Assembly (NCBI RefSeq): GCF_040250305.1
Contig: NZ_CP158190.1
Location: 1,396,001-1,460,000, forward strand
DNA from: Peribacillus frigoritolerans
Lineage (GTDB): Bacteria > Bacillota > Bacilli > Bacillales > DSM-1321
Direction: 5' to 3'
Length of the DNA: 64,000 nt
Under the pieces are notes generated by a model. The model was not told the DNA's origin, searched no databases, and was given only the letters and a program-made list of their open reading frames with translations. Below are positions 34,730-43,430 of the stretch, in pieces; positions within the stretch are counted from its first letter, which is position 1, and the number at the start of each line of letters is the position of its first letter. A program made the translations under genes and the position numbers.

Positions 34730-34946
34730 CGTTACCGGCTATAAGTAGAATTGTATCCGTTATTCAACAATCGGGGGCTCTAATGTATTAAACGGATCAA
34801 TTGTATTATCACGCTTAGATTAAAATGCTCTGGGTGTTTTTTAGTATACCAAACTCCTAAAGCCGGTTAACTTCTGAACGTCTCAACAGTATGATAATTA
34901 GATCCTTGGCAAGCTGAAATAAGCATTTGTTCAACTCGTTTATCAA

Positions 34947-35378
34947 ATGCCATATTCTTTCCTATTTCTAGCCAGCGAACCAGTAAAGGTAATTATCCAG
35001 ATAATATGTTCCGACTCCTTGAAAACGCTCCATCTTTCGTTATTTGAATGTGAACCAACGTTATTAGATAACACTTCTAAAGACTTACCATTTTATTATA
35101 ATAAAGCTACATACCGATTTTCTAATGGAAAGGAAGACTTTATTGTTACTCTTTCTCCCTCTTATGGTGAAGTCAAAATACAAGTAACTCAATGTGTTTC
35201 AAATAGATTGTTATCACTTTTGGACTTAAAACGGGTTGATAAATTTAAAATTACAACAGATAAGAAAGACCATTCAAGTGTGCTATTAACAGTTGTTAAT
35301 GAGGACACTCAACAAATGATTGAAATTAATTTTAAGCCTTATTTTAAACAGATTTTTAAAGAACATTTTACTCGGTAG
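34947..35378 (+). CDS. Hypothetical protein, uncertain start
   Basis: The 143-codon frame lacks a ribosome binding site before ATG 34947, and another frame just upstream also reads like protein (NYPDNMFRLLENAPSFVI) before stopping at about 35047, so a frameshift near 35045 is possible. The C-terminal ~100 residues (TYRFSNGKEDFIVTLSPSYG, then EINFKPYFKQIFKEHF) look like a genuine domain. It may be a broken immunity-type gene. Confidence 0.45.
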   Translation: MPYSFLFLASEPVKVIIQIICSDSLKTLHLSLFECEPTLLDNTSKDLPFYYNKATYRFSNGKEDFIVTLSPSYGEVKIQVTQCVSNRLLSLLDLKRVDKFKITTDKKDHSSVLLTVVNEDTQQMIEINFKPYFKQIFKEHFTR

Positions 35379-35387
35379 GTACAAATT

Positions 35388-35482
35388 CTTATTAAGCTAA
35401 CGGGTGCGTTAGCTGAAGATCGGAGCTGTCTTTAAGGTAGCTTTTTCTTTATGGAACTAAGGGGCAGGATAGTTGAAGAAGA
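35388..35482. repeat. MITE-like repeat, copy 1 (diverged)
   Basis: It shares GCTAACGGGTGC, GGAGCTGTCTTTAAGG, TTTCTTTATG and GGGGCAGGATAGTT with the better copy at 36042-36124, in the same order. The ends are imperfect inverted repeats. Confidence 0.6.
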
Positions 35483-35530
35483 AATAATATAATAACCCTC
35501 ATTAAAAGCATCGATAAGGTGGCTATTCAA

Positions 35531-36034
35531 ATGGAAAATTGGATTGAATTATCTACAATAGAATATAACGAGGTATGGGATAGGATATATGATGAATTTA
35601 CTTTTGAACCAAGCATATCAAACTTCCCATCTTACGAAGTGCCAAATCCATTTATCACATATGATGTATCCCCGTATTTAAATTGGTCCGGAGATTCAGA
35701 TACTTATGATGAGATTTACAATGATTTAGAGGATAAGTCATTGCTTGTTTTTCAAGAACTCACACAGAAAAATGAATATATGTATGCGTTAGATTGGCAA
35801 CATCCAAGTTATTGGATAAATCCCCGTATGGAGTTTCCGAAAAGTGAATTTGATGAATGGACAGTACCTATTTTTCCAAACGGTGATTATTACTTTTTTA
35901 TTCATAAGAATTTTAAATGGGGATTATTAGGACATCCTTGGGAAGAAACCATCACTATTTTTGGAAAAGAATTGATAAAAGGTTTTGAAAAACATCAACC
36001 GAGAATGTTTCAAAAAATAATACGTCAGGGATAA
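35531..36034 (+). CDS. DUF2716-like protein, possible immunity protein
   Basis: The 167-residue acidic, aromatic-rich protein begins MENWIELSTIEYNEVWDRIY and has FEPSISNFPSYEVPNPFITY and PNGDYYFFIHKNFKWGLLGH. This fits my memory of DUF2716 proteins of bacilli; the family has no firm function. I chose ATG 35531, preceded by AAGGTGG, over GTG 35519. It lies between two MITE-like repeats in the orphan immunity cluster. Confidence 0.7.
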   Translation: MENWIELSTIEYNEVWDRIYDEFTFEPSISNFPSYEVPNPFITYDVSPYLNWSGDSDTYDEIYNDLEDKSLLVFQELTQKNEYMYALDWQHPSYWINPRMEFPKSEFDEWTVPIFPNGDYYFFIHKNFKWGLLGHPWEETITIFGKELIKGFEKHQPRMFQKIIRQG

Positions 36035-36041
36035 TGTAAAT

Positions 36042-36124
36042 CTTGTTGAACTAACGGGTGCTCTGAGCTGTCTTTAAGGCAGCTCTTTCTTTATGCAACT
36101 ATCGGGGCAGATTAGTTCAACAAG
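36042..36124. repeat. MITE-like repeat, copy 2, with perfect 13-bp terminal inverted repeats
   Basis: CTTGTTGAACTAA (36042-36054) and TTAGTTCAACAAG (36112-36124) are exact inverted ends of an 83-base element. Its centre, GAGCTGTCTTTAAGGCAGCTC then TTTCTTT, is a terminator-like hairpin that could end transcription of the 35531 gene. Confidence 0.75.
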
Positions 36125-36274
36125 CGTAGTGTATTCAAACATTCATTAAACCAAGAATCTTCTAATGCAAATCTTCATAATAACAACCTCAAATTCATAA
36201 AATTGTTTATAAAGATTTATTAAAAATTAGCCATAATTAAACAACCAAGTATCAACCTAAAGGGAGCTGGTTAA

Positions 36275-36421
36275 TTGTTAAATCTATTCCTGGATTTTTT
36301 TGGTTTTTTGGTTACTATAGCTGACGCACTTATTTCTTATTTTCGGGATAAAAACAAGAAAAAAACCAGATAATAAAACTTTTTACATCATAATATGTGT
36401 CAGCTCAACAATAAACCTTTA
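36275..36421 (+). CDS. Doubtful short membrane peptide
   Basis: TTG 36275 with AAGGGAG before it opens a 48-residue frame whose first half is one hydrophobic helix and a basic cluster (SYFRDKNKKK). The tail runs into repeat sequence, so the original stop may be lost. Weak support. Confidence 0.25.
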
Positions 36422-36443
36422 AGGGGCAGGATAGTTCAATAAG
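36422..36443. repeat. MITE-like repeat, partial right end
   Basis: GGGGCAGGATAGTTCAATAA matches the right end of the elements at 35388 and 36042. Confidence 0.5.
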
Positions 36444-36502
36444 AGTTACAATTTAAAGGAGAATTTTTACTTGCTTTGATATTTTATAGGAGGTTTTTTC
36501 CC

Positions 36503-36667
36503 TTGAAGAAAACAAATATTTCTTTGATTACATTTGCCGTAATCATTACAGTTTTAAATCACTTTGTTTCTCCAATTTTCTTCGATGTAGGACCTGATAG
36601 TTTAGGGACTGGCATATCAATACTTTTATTAGCTATTGCACTATTAAATCATCTTAGGGAAAAATAA
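36503..36667 (+). CDS. Small two-helix membrane protein
   Basis: TTG 36503 has AGGAGG upstream and opens a 54-residue frame with two hydrophobic helices, NISLITFAVIITVLNHFVSP and TGISILLLAIALLNHL. An in-frame start at 36476 would include the binding site. Unknown function. Confidence 0.6.
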   Translation: MKKTNISLITFAVIITVLNHFVSPIFFDVGPDSLGTGISILLLAIALLNHLREK

Positions 36668-36741
36668 TAATTGTACTAATAGGTGCTTGAAATAAAACTC
36701 TAAACTGATATTAAGTATTTTACCATAATATTCAAGTTGTT

Positions 36742-36783
36742 AGTTTTTTATCCTGAGAGCAACAATCTATCAGAAAACTGCCT
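36742..36783 (-). repeat. Inverted repeat, right copy (pairs with 33976-34014)
   Basis: TTATCCTGAGAGCAACAATC is the exact reverse complement of the core at 33991-34010; similarity extends about ten bases beyond on each side. Confidence 0.75.
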
Positions 36784-36827
36784 AAAAAAAAGACTTTCTA
36801 CATTGTTTAAACGTAGGAAGTCTTATC
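36784..36827 (-). terminator. Terminator after htpX
   Basis: On the minus strand AAGACTTCCTAC pairs with GTAGAAAGTCTT, followed by a T-run (the plus-strand A8). Confidence 0.8.
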
Positions 36828-36829
36828 TA

Positions 36830-37702
36830 TTAAAGTGATTTCAAATGTTCAATACGTTTTTCTAATGGTGGGTGTGTAGAAAAAAGTCTGGAAAATTTTA
36901 CCTTACCACTAATTTTAAAGGCAGCAATAGACTTTTGGCTGTCATCAACTAAGTTCGTGGTATGTCTTAATGATTCTAAAGCGTGAATCATATTTGCCTT
37001 TCCACCTAAATCGGCAGCTAATTTGTCCGCTTTAAATTCACGTTTTCTTGAATGCCAAAAGATAATGGGACTGCTTAAAATACCGAATATAATCTCGAAA
37101 ACTATCGAAGATACGAAGTAAACAATACCGGCAACTTCTTCTCTTACAAAACTTGAAACGATTTTTGAAGCAATACGGGAGAAGAAAATAACGAACGTGT
37201 TTATCATTCCTTGCAAGAGAGTGGTTGTAACCATATCACCATTCTTAATGTGTGCTATTTCGTGTGCAATAACTCCACTAATCGCATTTCGATCCATTCT
37301 TTCTAACATACCGCTTGAAACAGCTACTAAAGAACGTTTTTTGCTTGGTCCAGTAGCAAATGCGTTGACCTCTTGTGAATGATAAATACCAACTTGCGGC
37401 ATACCTTTCAAACCAGCCGTATGTGCTAATCGGTAGGTTTCTTCCAATACAAAACGTTCGTGATTGCCACGCGGGGAATGTTCATCAATTAATTGAACAC
37501 CCATAACCCATTTCGCCATTTTACGGGACATTAACAAAGAAATGAAGGAACCAGTAAAACCGGCGATGACGCTAAAGGCAAGTAGGGAACCATAACCACC
37601 GCCACCAATATAACTTTCTACACCTAGCAACGTGGTGATCGTGGTAATGGTGATCAATACGAGAATATTAACGAAAATAAATAAGGAAATCCTTTTAAAC
37701 AA
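36830..37702 (-). CDS. htpX: HtpX-type M48 zinc metalloprotease
   Basis: The 290-residue membrane protease has two N-terminal helices, a catalytic motif His147-Glu148-Ile-Ala-His151 (VIAHEIAHIKNGDM), two further helices (about 160-210) and a third zinc ligand, Glu in RKREFKADKLAADLG. HtpX degrades damaged membrane proteins. The TTG start has TAGGAGGGG upstream. Position inside the AT-rich island suggests an accessory copy; the sequence is intact with full family length. Confidence 0.93.
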   Translation of the reverse strand: MFKRISLFIFVNILVLITITTITTLLGVESYIGGGGYGSLLAFSVIAGFTGSFISLLMSRKMAKWVMGVQLIDEHSPRGNHERFVLEETYRLAHTAGLKGMPQVGIYHSQEVNAFATGPSKKRSLVAVSSGMLERMDRNAISGVIAHEIAHIKNGDMVTTTLLQGMINTFVIFFSRIASKIVSSFVREEVAGIVYFVSSIVFEIIFGILSSPIIFWHSRKREFKADKLAADLGGKANMIHALESLRHTTNLVDDSQKSIAAFKISGKVKFSRLFSTHPPLEKRIEHLKSL

Positions 37703-38046
37703 TTAAGCCCCTCCTAAAATATAATGAACCTTATCTTAATAAGGCGTTCATCAATAATGAAACTAACATTATAAAGCTATATACGAAAAAATAAAAAATA
37801 AGTTTCAATAAACTTCTCTCCACTAAGAACAGAAAAAAATTTTAGGTTATGTAACTTCATAGGGGAATTCATTTGCTATTCTTCGCCATTTCTCTTCCTA
37901 ATTCGCAGCGTGAACCTTATTCGTTTGGACTTTAATGTATTTTTATGTAAAAAAATATAAAAAAGAAACTTATGGAAATTCAGGTACTTATGTATTAATA
38001 TAAGTGGAGTAAATAGTTCGTTATAACGAATTTAGGAGGACGTTTT
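37703..38046. promoter_or_regulatory. Intergenic region with a perfect palindrome before the PPC/Ig gene
   Basis: The region between diverging genes is AT-rich. TTCGTTATAACGAA at 38017-38030 is a perfect 14-bp palindrome directly before the AGGAGGA binding site of the 38047 gene and may be an operator. No gene seen. Confidence 0.4.
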
Positions 38047-39192
38047 GTGCGTAACAAAGGTATATTGTCATTGGTAGCTGTAGGTCTATTTGCTTCATCA
38101 TTGTCTGTAGGTGTTGTTAAGGCAGAAGGAAACGATAACGGATTGGCGAGGAAGGCCTTTGAAAGCCAAGTGGAAAAGCCTCTTGAAAAAGGTATTATTG
38201 AATCTAAAACATTTAAACAACTTGAAAAAAAAGTAAATGGTTCGCAATCGCTTTCAGTTAAAGGTTTTAACAAAATGGGTAGAATGAGTAGTTCTTCCAG
38301 TAGTAATTATATTTTGGAAACTGAACCCAATAACGACTTTGGTTCAGCAGATAATAGTTCTTATGAAAAATCATCTATTGGTCAGTTGCTTCCTATGAAT
38401 GATTTGGATTTACATAAAGTGGTTGTTCCTAGTGATGGAGTTTTGTTAGTAGCAGGATTTACGGACTCATACTTTATTGATCTTGGGTTCGGGGCAGTTC
38501 AAAAAGATTTTGTTGATAACAATAACTTAGAATATTTAGGCTATGAGGAGGATGAGGATGGAGTTGAAATACAAGCGTATCAAGCTAAGAAAGGCACATA
38601 CTATGTGGGTGTCATAGATCTAGACAACGAATATATTGACGATAATACAACAGAAGACATATACGCTATCGGAACTGGATTTGTAGACAATGTTAAACCA
38701 TCTAAGCCAACAGTTTATAAGGTTGATAATAATGACAAAGTATTAACTGGAAAAGCAGAGGCCAGTTCTACTGTTACTGTTAAAAATGGAAGTAAGGTGC
38801 TAGGTTCAGCAAAAGCAACATCAAAAGGTACGTTCTCTATTAAAATACCTGTTCAAAAAGCAGGTACTAAATTGACAGTCACAGTTAAAGATAGTGCCGG
38901 CAATGTGAGTTCGAGTGTATCGGTAACTGTTGCTGATGTTGTTGCACCAAGCAAGCCAACAGTAAATAAAGTAGATGATAACGATAAAGTTGTAAAAGGG
39001 AAAGCTGAAGCAAACTCCACTGTCACTGTTAAAGTAGGAAGTAAATCCATTGGTTCAGCAAAAGCTAGTTCTAAAGGGGTCTACTCAGTTAACATTAAAG
39101 CACAGAAAAAAGGAACGACACTTTCCATAACTGCAAAAGATAAAGCAGGAAATACTAGTTCTAAGAGAACAATTACAGTGGTAAAACATTAA
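38047..39192 (+). CDS. Secreted PPC-domain protein with two Ig-like repeats
   Basis: The 381-residue protein has a signal peptide (RNKGILSLVAVGLFASSLSV, cut near VKA-EG), a charged region to about 85, then a PPC-like beta domain (TEPNNDFGSADNS to GTYYVGVIDL, about 95-215). Two bacterial Ig-like modules follow, each starting KPTV-KVD-NDKV and containing GKAEA-STVTVK. No sorting signal is present, so it is released or held non-covalently. The GTG start has AGGAGGA upstream. Such proteins often bind polysaccharide or cell surfaces, which is inference. Confidence 0.82.
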   Translation: MRNKGILSLVAVGLFASSLSVGVVKAEGNDNGLARKAFESQVEKPLEKGIIESKTFKQLEKKVNGSQSLSVKGFNKMGRMSSSSSSNYILETEPNNDFGSADNSSYEKSSIGQLLPMNDLDLHKVVVPSDGVLLVAGFTDSYFIDLGFGAVQKDFVDNNNLEYLGYEEDEDGVEIQAYQAKKGTYYVGVIDLDNEYIDDNTTEDIYAIGTGFVDNVKPSKPTVYKVDNNDKVLTGKAEASSTVTVKNGSKVLGSAKATSKGTFSIKIPVQKAGTKLTVTVKDSAGNVSSSVSVTVADVVAPSKPTVNKVDDNDKVVKGKAEANSTVTVKVGSKSIGSAKASSKGVYSVNIKAQKKGTTLSITAKDKAGNTSSKRTITVVKH

Positions 39193-39206
39193 ATGGTGTA
39201 TACACA

Positions 39207-39233
39207 AGTCGAGGTTAACTCCTCGGCTTTTTC
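39207..39233 (+). terminator. Terminator after the PPC/Ig gene
   Basis: GTCGAGG/CCTCGGC around TTAACT, then TTTTTC. Confidence 0.82.
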
Positions 39234-39310
39234 TATTGGTTTTGGAATGACTTTCGCCACGATGGCATCTTAGGTGAATGAAACAGGAAAAAAATGTATA
39301 ATATCGTTAA

Positions 39311-39478
39311 ATGCTGGTTTTATTGAAGAAATTTAATATTGATCCCGCGGTACTGGAGCAAATCAAAGTAGTTGCTTTAGTTGTTTGTGCGGGGAGTCTC
39401 TTTGTTATTGCTTATAAGCAATATCGTTGGTTACCTGAAATTGTTGAAGCTTTATTTGCAATGCTAAACCAAGGATAA
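39311..39478 (+). CDS. 55-residue small membrane protein
   Basis: The frame begins MLVLLKKFNIDPAVLEQIKV and has one hydrophobic helix, VVALVVCAGSLFVIAY, then a basic-aromatic segment and LPEIVEALFAMLNQG. No strong binding site is visible before ATG 39311, so the start is uncertain. It is the first of three closely spaced tiny genes of phage- or plasmid-like character. Confidence 0.5.
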   Translation: MLVLLKKFNIDPAVLEQIKVVALVVCAGSLFVIAYKQYRWLPEIVEALFAMLNQG

Positions 39479-39518
39479 GGAGCTTAAGAAAAACCTTTAT
39501 GAAGAAAGGAGAATGAAT

Positions 39519-39611
39519 ATGGAAAACTTAATGCAAATAACTCCTTTATTGTTTTGGGCAGTAATAATAATAGGGGGAATTTACTTATTAGCAAGGTATA
39601 TAAAGAAATGA
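39519..39611 (+). CDS. 30-residue single-helix membrane peptide
   Basis: GAAAGGAG precedes ATG 39519 (an in-frame ATG at 39513 is also possible). The peptide is MENLMQITPLLFWAVIIIGG plus a short helix end and a basic KK tail. Its stop overlaps the next start (ATGA), so the two are coupled. Function unknown. Confidence 0.55.
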   Translation: MENLMQITPLLFWAVIIIGGIYLLARYIKK

Positions 39612-39741
39612 AAAATATTTTAATATTATTAGGGATTGTGGCCGTTTGGGAAGTATTCTCTTTTTTTTCACACAACCTACAAGTGCAGAATTAGACTACT
39701 CTGAGCAATTAGAAAAACTGATGGACGATGTATTCGAATAA
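39608..39741 (+). pseudogene. Small membrane/exported peptide gene, frameshifted in a T8 tract
   Basis: From ATG 39608 the frame encodes a helix (KNILILLGIVAVWEVFSFF) and then soon stops. With one more T in the T8 tract at 39661-39668 it continues as TQPTSAELDYSEQLEKLMDD to TAA at 39739-39741. The better reading is a ~44-residue protein, so the gene is either mutated or under-called. Confidence 0.45.
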
Positions 39742-40285
39742 TTTATGTAATATATCTTAAAAAACTTCTATTCATTGAATCGAAGTTTTTTTATGGATCA
39801 ATTTAAGGAAACGCATTTTATTACACCCTTCACTTGCCTTCCTTAGTAACGCACCAGTCGAAAACTTATGTGATTGAAGGCAAGTATCTTAGGGTTTCAA
39901 TCAAGCGAGTCATCTGTTTTTTCATAAAACCACCTTATGTAATTCTAAACAAACATTTCGGAGTCAGAATTTTTTATGCAATTGAAACCTATCTTAGAGA
40001 AATGGGCCATAAAACCCATTAAATGACGTGACGCTTGAAGTATAATAGGTTGGAAGAATCACGACTATTATAACAAATAGGTGAAAACGCTAACCTTCAT
40101 TCAGCAATTATGCCAAAAGATAAGGAAACTTCTTTCGGTTTGCTACGATTTCAAAGAGATGAAGCATTAATTCATTCTTTTTTACTAGTATGAAGGTAGA
40201 TAAGGATAAAATAAGACTCTTGCCTATAAACTTTGGAATCGCTCGGCGGCGGTTAGCATTGGAACTACTAGGAGGGTCTTAAAAA
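39742..40285. other. Gap without a supported gene
   Basis: A frame at 39834-40022 has a TTG start without a binding site and a composition that does not persuade me. TTGAAGTATAATAGGTTGG near 40035 contains a TATAAT. GAAGTTTTTTTATG near 39782 may be the end of a weak terminator (AACTTCTATTCATTGAATCGAAGTTTTTTT). AGGAGGG before 40286 belongs to the next gene. Confidence 0.45.
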
Positions 40286-42865
40286 ATGAAGAAGATATTG
40301 TATAGCCTCGTCAATCTTGTTGCTCTAATTATTCTATTGGAGCCTACTGTGGGTTTTGCGGCAGCAGATACCACAAGGCCAACGATTTCAGGTGCTACAA
40401 ATACTACGGTTTATTTGAATCAAACTTTCAATCCTAAAAAAGGTGTCACCGCTAAGGATAATGTTGATGGAAACATCACCAGTTTGATTGGAATTTCAGG
40501 TAAGGTCGATACCAAAAAAATTGGGAAATACACGCTGACATATAAAGTTACCGACACAGCGAAGAATGCCACTACCGTAAAGCGGGTTGTTACCGTCAAA
40601 AAGGACACTACTCAACCAAACATCACTGAGGCCACTAACAAAACAGCCTATCTTGGATATTCCTTTGACGCGAAATCTGGTGTGAAGGCGACGGATAACG
40701 CAGACGGTACCATTACTTCTAAAATCAAGGTTACCGGCCAGGTAAACACAAAAAAAGAAGGAACCTATAAGCTGAAATATTCTGTGACGGACAAAGGAAA
40801 GAATACAAGAACGGTTACTCGTGTTATTACCGTTAAGAAGGATAAAGAAAAACCGAAAATTACTGGTGCTACCAACAAATCCATTTATAAGGGATATTCA
40901 TTTGACCCTAAAACGAGCGTAACGGCTACAGACAATGTTGATGGAAACATTACGAGTAAAATCACCATTAGTGGTAAGGTCAATGTTAACGAAGCAGGGA
41001 TATACAAGCTTCAGTATACCGCAAAAGACAAAACCGAGAATAAGACAACAGTGACGCGTACCATTACAGTGAAAAAAGATATGACGAAACCGCAAATTAC
41101 CGGTGCTGGCGATAAGATTATGAATTATGGAACGTCCTTTGATCCGAAATCGGGTGTGAAAGCTACCGACAATATAGATGGAACTATAACCAGTAAGATG
41201 ACGATAACGGGTAGTGTAAATGTCCGAAAAGTCGGGACGTACAAACTGGTTTACAGTATTAAGGACAAAACAAATAATAAAACAACTGTTACACGCAAGA
41301 TTAACGTAGTCGATAAAGTAAAGCCTACGTTGACGGGATCTGGACTTAACGATAGAACGTTCGCGATTGGCATTTATGATAATTTCCCCCCTTTAAGCGG
41401 CGGAATCACAGCTTATGACAATGCTGACGGGAACCTTACCTCAGAAATCAAAGTAGAGGGCGAAGTAAATGTTGATAAGGCTGGAACATATACTTTAATT
41501 TATTCCGTCACTGATAAATCGGGGAACAAAACGACCGCTGAACGAAAGGTAACGGTCATAGACAATATCCCTCCAAAAATAAGTGGAGCTGATAACCGAA
41601 GAGTCCTTTATTTTGAACCTTTTGATCCAATGGAAGGGGTTACTTCTTCAGATAATAATGATGGAGATCTCACCTCTAAAGTGGTTGTTAAAGCTATCGG
41701 AGAGAAGTTAAATACTTCAGATTTATCACTTTCAGGCACTTTTACATATGAGTACTCCGTGTCTGATGAAGCTGGCAATACTACAACCGTAAACCGTCAA
41801 GTGATTTTAACGTATCGGGAAGCGGAGTTTTTTGGAACAGATGATGTGAAAATAAATTTAGGTGAAAGGTTCGACCCGTTAAAAGGGGTAACTGCTACAG
41901 ATTACGCGAATGGAGAAGATGTCACCTCTTTAATTAAAGTGAGTGGAGATGTAGATGTAAACAACTTAGGTACCTATACAATAATCTACAATATTTCAGA
42001 GAAAGGAATAAGGTCGGGAATTTACCGCAGAGTAACAGTCGTTGATAACATCCCTCCGGTGATCACTGGGGTACGGGATTGGACAGTTGATCAAAATTCT
42101 AGCCTGCCAGATTTACTTAGATGGGTTGAGGCAAATGACAACATTGATGGGGATTTGACAAGAAGAATTGATGTTGATACGCAAAACGTGGATACTTCAA
42201 CCGAAGGAGAATATGTCGTTACGTATTATGTAACGGATAAGATGGGGAATAGGGCAGAAATCCAATCTACCATTACGGTCAAGAAGGTTCCAGTGACAGA
42301 AGTAAAGGTTTCTGATATTAATTACATCGTAAAAACAGGACAAGATTTTCACCTGCATATCGATGCCTACCCAAAAAACGCTAGCTTTCCAGAGGTCACT
42401 TCTTGGGAATCTTCTGATGAAACTGTTGCGACTGTTGATGAACAAGGTCACGTAACAGCCTTAGCGGACGGAACAGTTACCATTACCGCTACAGTGGATG
42501 GTATCAAAGATTCAACCACCTTTACCGTTTCTGGGAGACCTGATCTCCGTTTCTTTACCGGGGGATGGGAAGCCGATCCTAGTACTGGGTATCTGCGAAT
42601 TGACAAAATGGATTTCGATGCCATTAATGATGGAAATGTGCCAGTCACTATAGATAGCGTAAAAGTTTACGATCCTAATGGTTCTTCTCCAGAAGAATTA
42701 GTTAAGTTGGATTCTGTAACCAGCCTTGCACCTTCATCCAGGACGAATGTGAACATCGATTTTAAAGATGGGAAAGGCCCCCTTATAAAAGGTGGTAAGC
42801 TTTCTATTTTTGCTACAATACCAAACGGTAACACCTATGAATATTCAATAACGTTCAGAGACTAA
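40286..42865 (+). CDS. Large secreted protein with about eight DUF5011-type Ig modules and a Big_2 module
   Basis: The 859-residue protein has a signal peptide (KKILYSLVNLVALIILLEPT, cut near GFAA-AD), then about eight ~75-residue modules opening P-I-(S/T)GA-(N/D) and containing (G)VTA-DN-DG-ITS and a GTY-L-Y-V-DK-N-TT/V end. That is the DUF5011/HYR-like pattern. Modules seven and eight are more diverged. A Big_2 domain (about 675-752: VTSWESSDETVATVDEQGHV) and a ~105-residue C-terminal beta domain follow. There is no LPxTG anchor. AGGAGGG precedes the ATG. Probably an adhesive or matrix protein. Confidence 0.85.
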   Translation: MKKILYSLVNLVALIILLEPTVGFAAADTTRPTISGATNTTVYLNQTFNPKKGVTAKDNVDGNITSLIGISGKVDTKKIGKYTLTYKVTDTAKNATTVKRVVTVKKDTTQPNITEATNKTAYLGYSFDAKSGVKATDNADGTITSKIKVTGQVNTKKEGTYKLKYSVTDKGKNTRTVTRVITVKKDKEKPKITGATNKSIYKGYSFDPKTSVTATDNVDGNITSKITISGKVNVNEAGIYKLQYTAKDKTENKTTVTRTITVKKDMTKPQITGAGDKIMNYGTSFDPKSGVKATDNIDGTITSKMTITGSVNVRKVGTYKLVYSIKDKTNNKTTVTRKINVVDKVKPTLTGSGLNDRTFAIGIYDNFPPLSGGITAYDNADGNLTSEIKVEGEVNVDKAGTYTLIYSVTDKSGNKTTAERKVTVIDNIPPKISGADNRRVLYFEPFDPMEGVTSSDNNDGDLTSKVVVKAIGEKLNTSDLSLSGTFTYEYSVSDEAGNTTTVNRQVILTYREAEFFGTDDVKINLGERFDPLKGVTATDYANGEDVTSLIKVSGDVDVNNLGTYTIIYNISEKGIRSGIYRRVTVVDNIPPVITGVRDWTVDQNSSLPDLLRWVEANDNIDGDLTRRIDVDTQNVDTSTEGEYVVTYYVTDKMGNRAEIQSTITVKKVPVTEVKVSDINYIVKTGQDFHLHIDAYPKNASFPEVTSWESSDETVATVDEQGHVTALADGTVTITATVDGIKDSTTFTVSGRPDLRFFTGGWEADPSTGYLRIDKMDFDAINDGNVPVTIDSVKVYDPNGSSPEELVKLDSVTSLAPSSRTNVNIDFKDGKGPLIKGGKLSIFATIPNGNTYEYSITFRD

Positions 42866-43199
42866 ATATCGAAGCGTTTTAACAAGAGGAAGCAGCAGAA
42901 TGTACATCTGTTGCTTCTTTTTCTATTGTTTGGACCTACTGCACAATGGGATGCTACAACAAGAAGGTTAGAAGAGACCTGGTTATAACGAAGGAGTGGC
43001 TTTTGATAATGAGCTTCTTTCACTAATTTTAATAATCGTTAACGTTGGTCTAAAAAGCACCGGAATGTTCGTTGCCCAAGGTAAAGGACCTTATGGTTGA
43101 AGTTAATAAGAAAAATAATCGTTTATTCAAATGACTAATTAGATAAAATGCATATATATGTTAAAATAAGGAATATATTGAACGAGGTGGTGTGCATAT
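42866..43199. other. Gap with terminator after the DUF5011 protein
   Basis: The terminator GAAGCAGCAGA/TCTGTTGCTTC with TTTTT lies at 42889-42923. The rest shows no gene; a GAGGTGG at 43185-43191 belongs to the next small frame. Confidence 0.7.
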
Positions 43200-43310
43200 A
43201 TGAGTAATAAAGAAGAGGATCAATATAAAATTAAAAAAATTGCATTTGATAGAGCAGGTCTAAGGGCTTTTATGGGAAATCCTGAGGACCTCAATATTTT
43301 ACTCCTATGA
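43200..43310 (+). CDS. 36-residue peptide, possibly a truncated gene
   Basis: GAGGTGG lies before ATG 43200. The peptide starts MSNKEEDQYKIKKIAFDRAG and ends abruptly ...NPEDLNILLL. The strong start and abrupt end suggest the 5' remnant of a longer gene cut by recombination. Family unknown. Confidence 0.4.
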   Translation: MSNKEEDQYKIKKIAFDRAGLRAFMGNPEDLNILLL

Positions 43311-43363
43311 TACACCAGATTATAATTTCCTTTTTTAAAACTATCTGACCCTTTAGTTGAACA

Positions 43364-43396
43364 AAAATAAGGATTGCCGCAGCAACCCTTATTTAC
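43364..43396. terminator. Bidirectional terminator
   Basis: AATAAGG-AT-TGC/GCA-AC-CCTTATT stem between converging frames, with A- and T-rich flanks. Confidence 0.75.
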
Positions 43397-43430
43397 ATTT
43401 CCTATTATTAAATGGGGAGGTGATTATCCT

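Noticed and set aside
39834..40022. 62-codon frame in the gap before the DUF5011 protein
   Set aside because: There is no ribosome binding site, the composition is unlike its neighbours and I recognise no motif.
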